Origin: Mycobacterium nebraskense
Lineage (GTDB): Bacteria; Actinomycetota; Actinomycetes; Mycobacteriales; Mycobacteriaceae
Direction of reading: 5' to 3'
Length of the DNA: 64,000 nt
Assembly: GCF_002102255.1 (NCBI RefSeq)
Contig: NZ_LQPH01000148.1
Location: forward strand, 84,102 to 148,101
Below, piece by piece: positions 63,911 through 64,000 of the stretch (positions are counted from its first letter, which is position 1; each line of letters starts with the position of its first letter). The notes beneath the pieces are model-generated. The model was not told the origin of the DNA. It searched no databases and saw nothing but the letters and a program-made list of their open reading frames with translations. A program made the position numbers and the translations under genes.

Positions 63911-64000
63911 CTATCATCGAAAGTATGTACTGCTTATCTGCTTAAGTGGACTTACGCTGGTCGGTGTGGATTTTGCTGGTGTGAGTCCGGTTGGCGGGAT
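63911..64000. other. Window end without a clear gene
   Basis: This 90-nt stretch is richer in A and T than its surroundings. A GTG at 63966 opens a plus-strand frame (DFAGVSPVGG) that runs out of the window and may be the start of a gene, but 11 residues are too few to judge. Confidence 0.25.

Overview
The window is chromosomal DNA from a slow-growing Mycobacterium. It is GC-rich throughout, and gene after gene matches the Mycobacterium tuberculosis (Mtb) segment from rpsA (Rv1630) to the ABC-F gene (Rv1667c/Rv1668c), as judged from memory of those proteins. The PE/PE_PGRS genes of that Mtb segment are absent and there is an extra block of about 9 kb, so this is a non-tuberculous species, possibly of the M. 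avium complex. I cannot name the species.

Layout. (1) 1-2608: the 3' part of rpsA, then coaE. (2) 2588-11671: a block not found at this place in Mtb. It holds a small exported protein, a stand-alone ATP-dependent DNA ligase, a DUF402 protein (Rv1632c-like), an FHA-ABC exporter like Rv1747, a divergent PknF-like Ser/Thr kinase, and a type VII secretion cassette: an EspC-like partner, a WXG-type protein with an internal RNase-toxin-like domain, and a convergent gene that may encode immunity. (3) 11702-20013: uvrB and uvrA, each behind a PafBC-type DNA-damage promoter, flank the lipoarabinomannan-capping mannosyltransferase, a universal stress protein and a metallo-hydrolase. (4) 20071-25720: a minus-strand run of a small acidic protein, a membrane protein, an esterase and lysX. 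(5) 25721-28208: the infC-rpmI-rplT translation operon with a structured leader (tiny uORF, hairpin, intrinsic terminator) and an ATC start for infC, then tsnR. (6) 28195-34835: an MpaB/DUF2236 oxygenase-like protein behind a palindromic operator, a class III adenylate cyclase, a rhomboid-like membrane protein, and pheST. (7) 34855-43353: the complete argCJBDFRGH operon, with three TGCA repeats at 10-bp spacing upstream that look like the ArgR operator. (8) 43393-61574: a polyketide cluster in which two type III synthases flank three modular type I synthases. (9) 61585-63910: an ABC-F ATPase and a 5'-truncated PAS-ANTAR gene.

How the PKS genes may work together. The last type I gene (pks9) has Gln in place of the ketosynthase Cys (KSQ) and has no N-terminal docking helix, so it looks like the loading module. 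Its C-terminal docking segment suits the N-terminus of Pks7 (methylmalonyl-type AT, full reduction), and the Pks7 C-terminus suits Pks8 (malonyl-type AT, full reduction). No thioesterase is present, so the acyl chain is probably handed to the flanking type III synthases to give a methyl-branched alkylpyrone or a similar product. The order Pks9-Pks7-Pks8 is inference from motifs.

The most novel part is the accessory block at 9.5-11.7 kb, a candidate ESX-secreted toxin system beside a kinase and FHA-ABC exporter pair.
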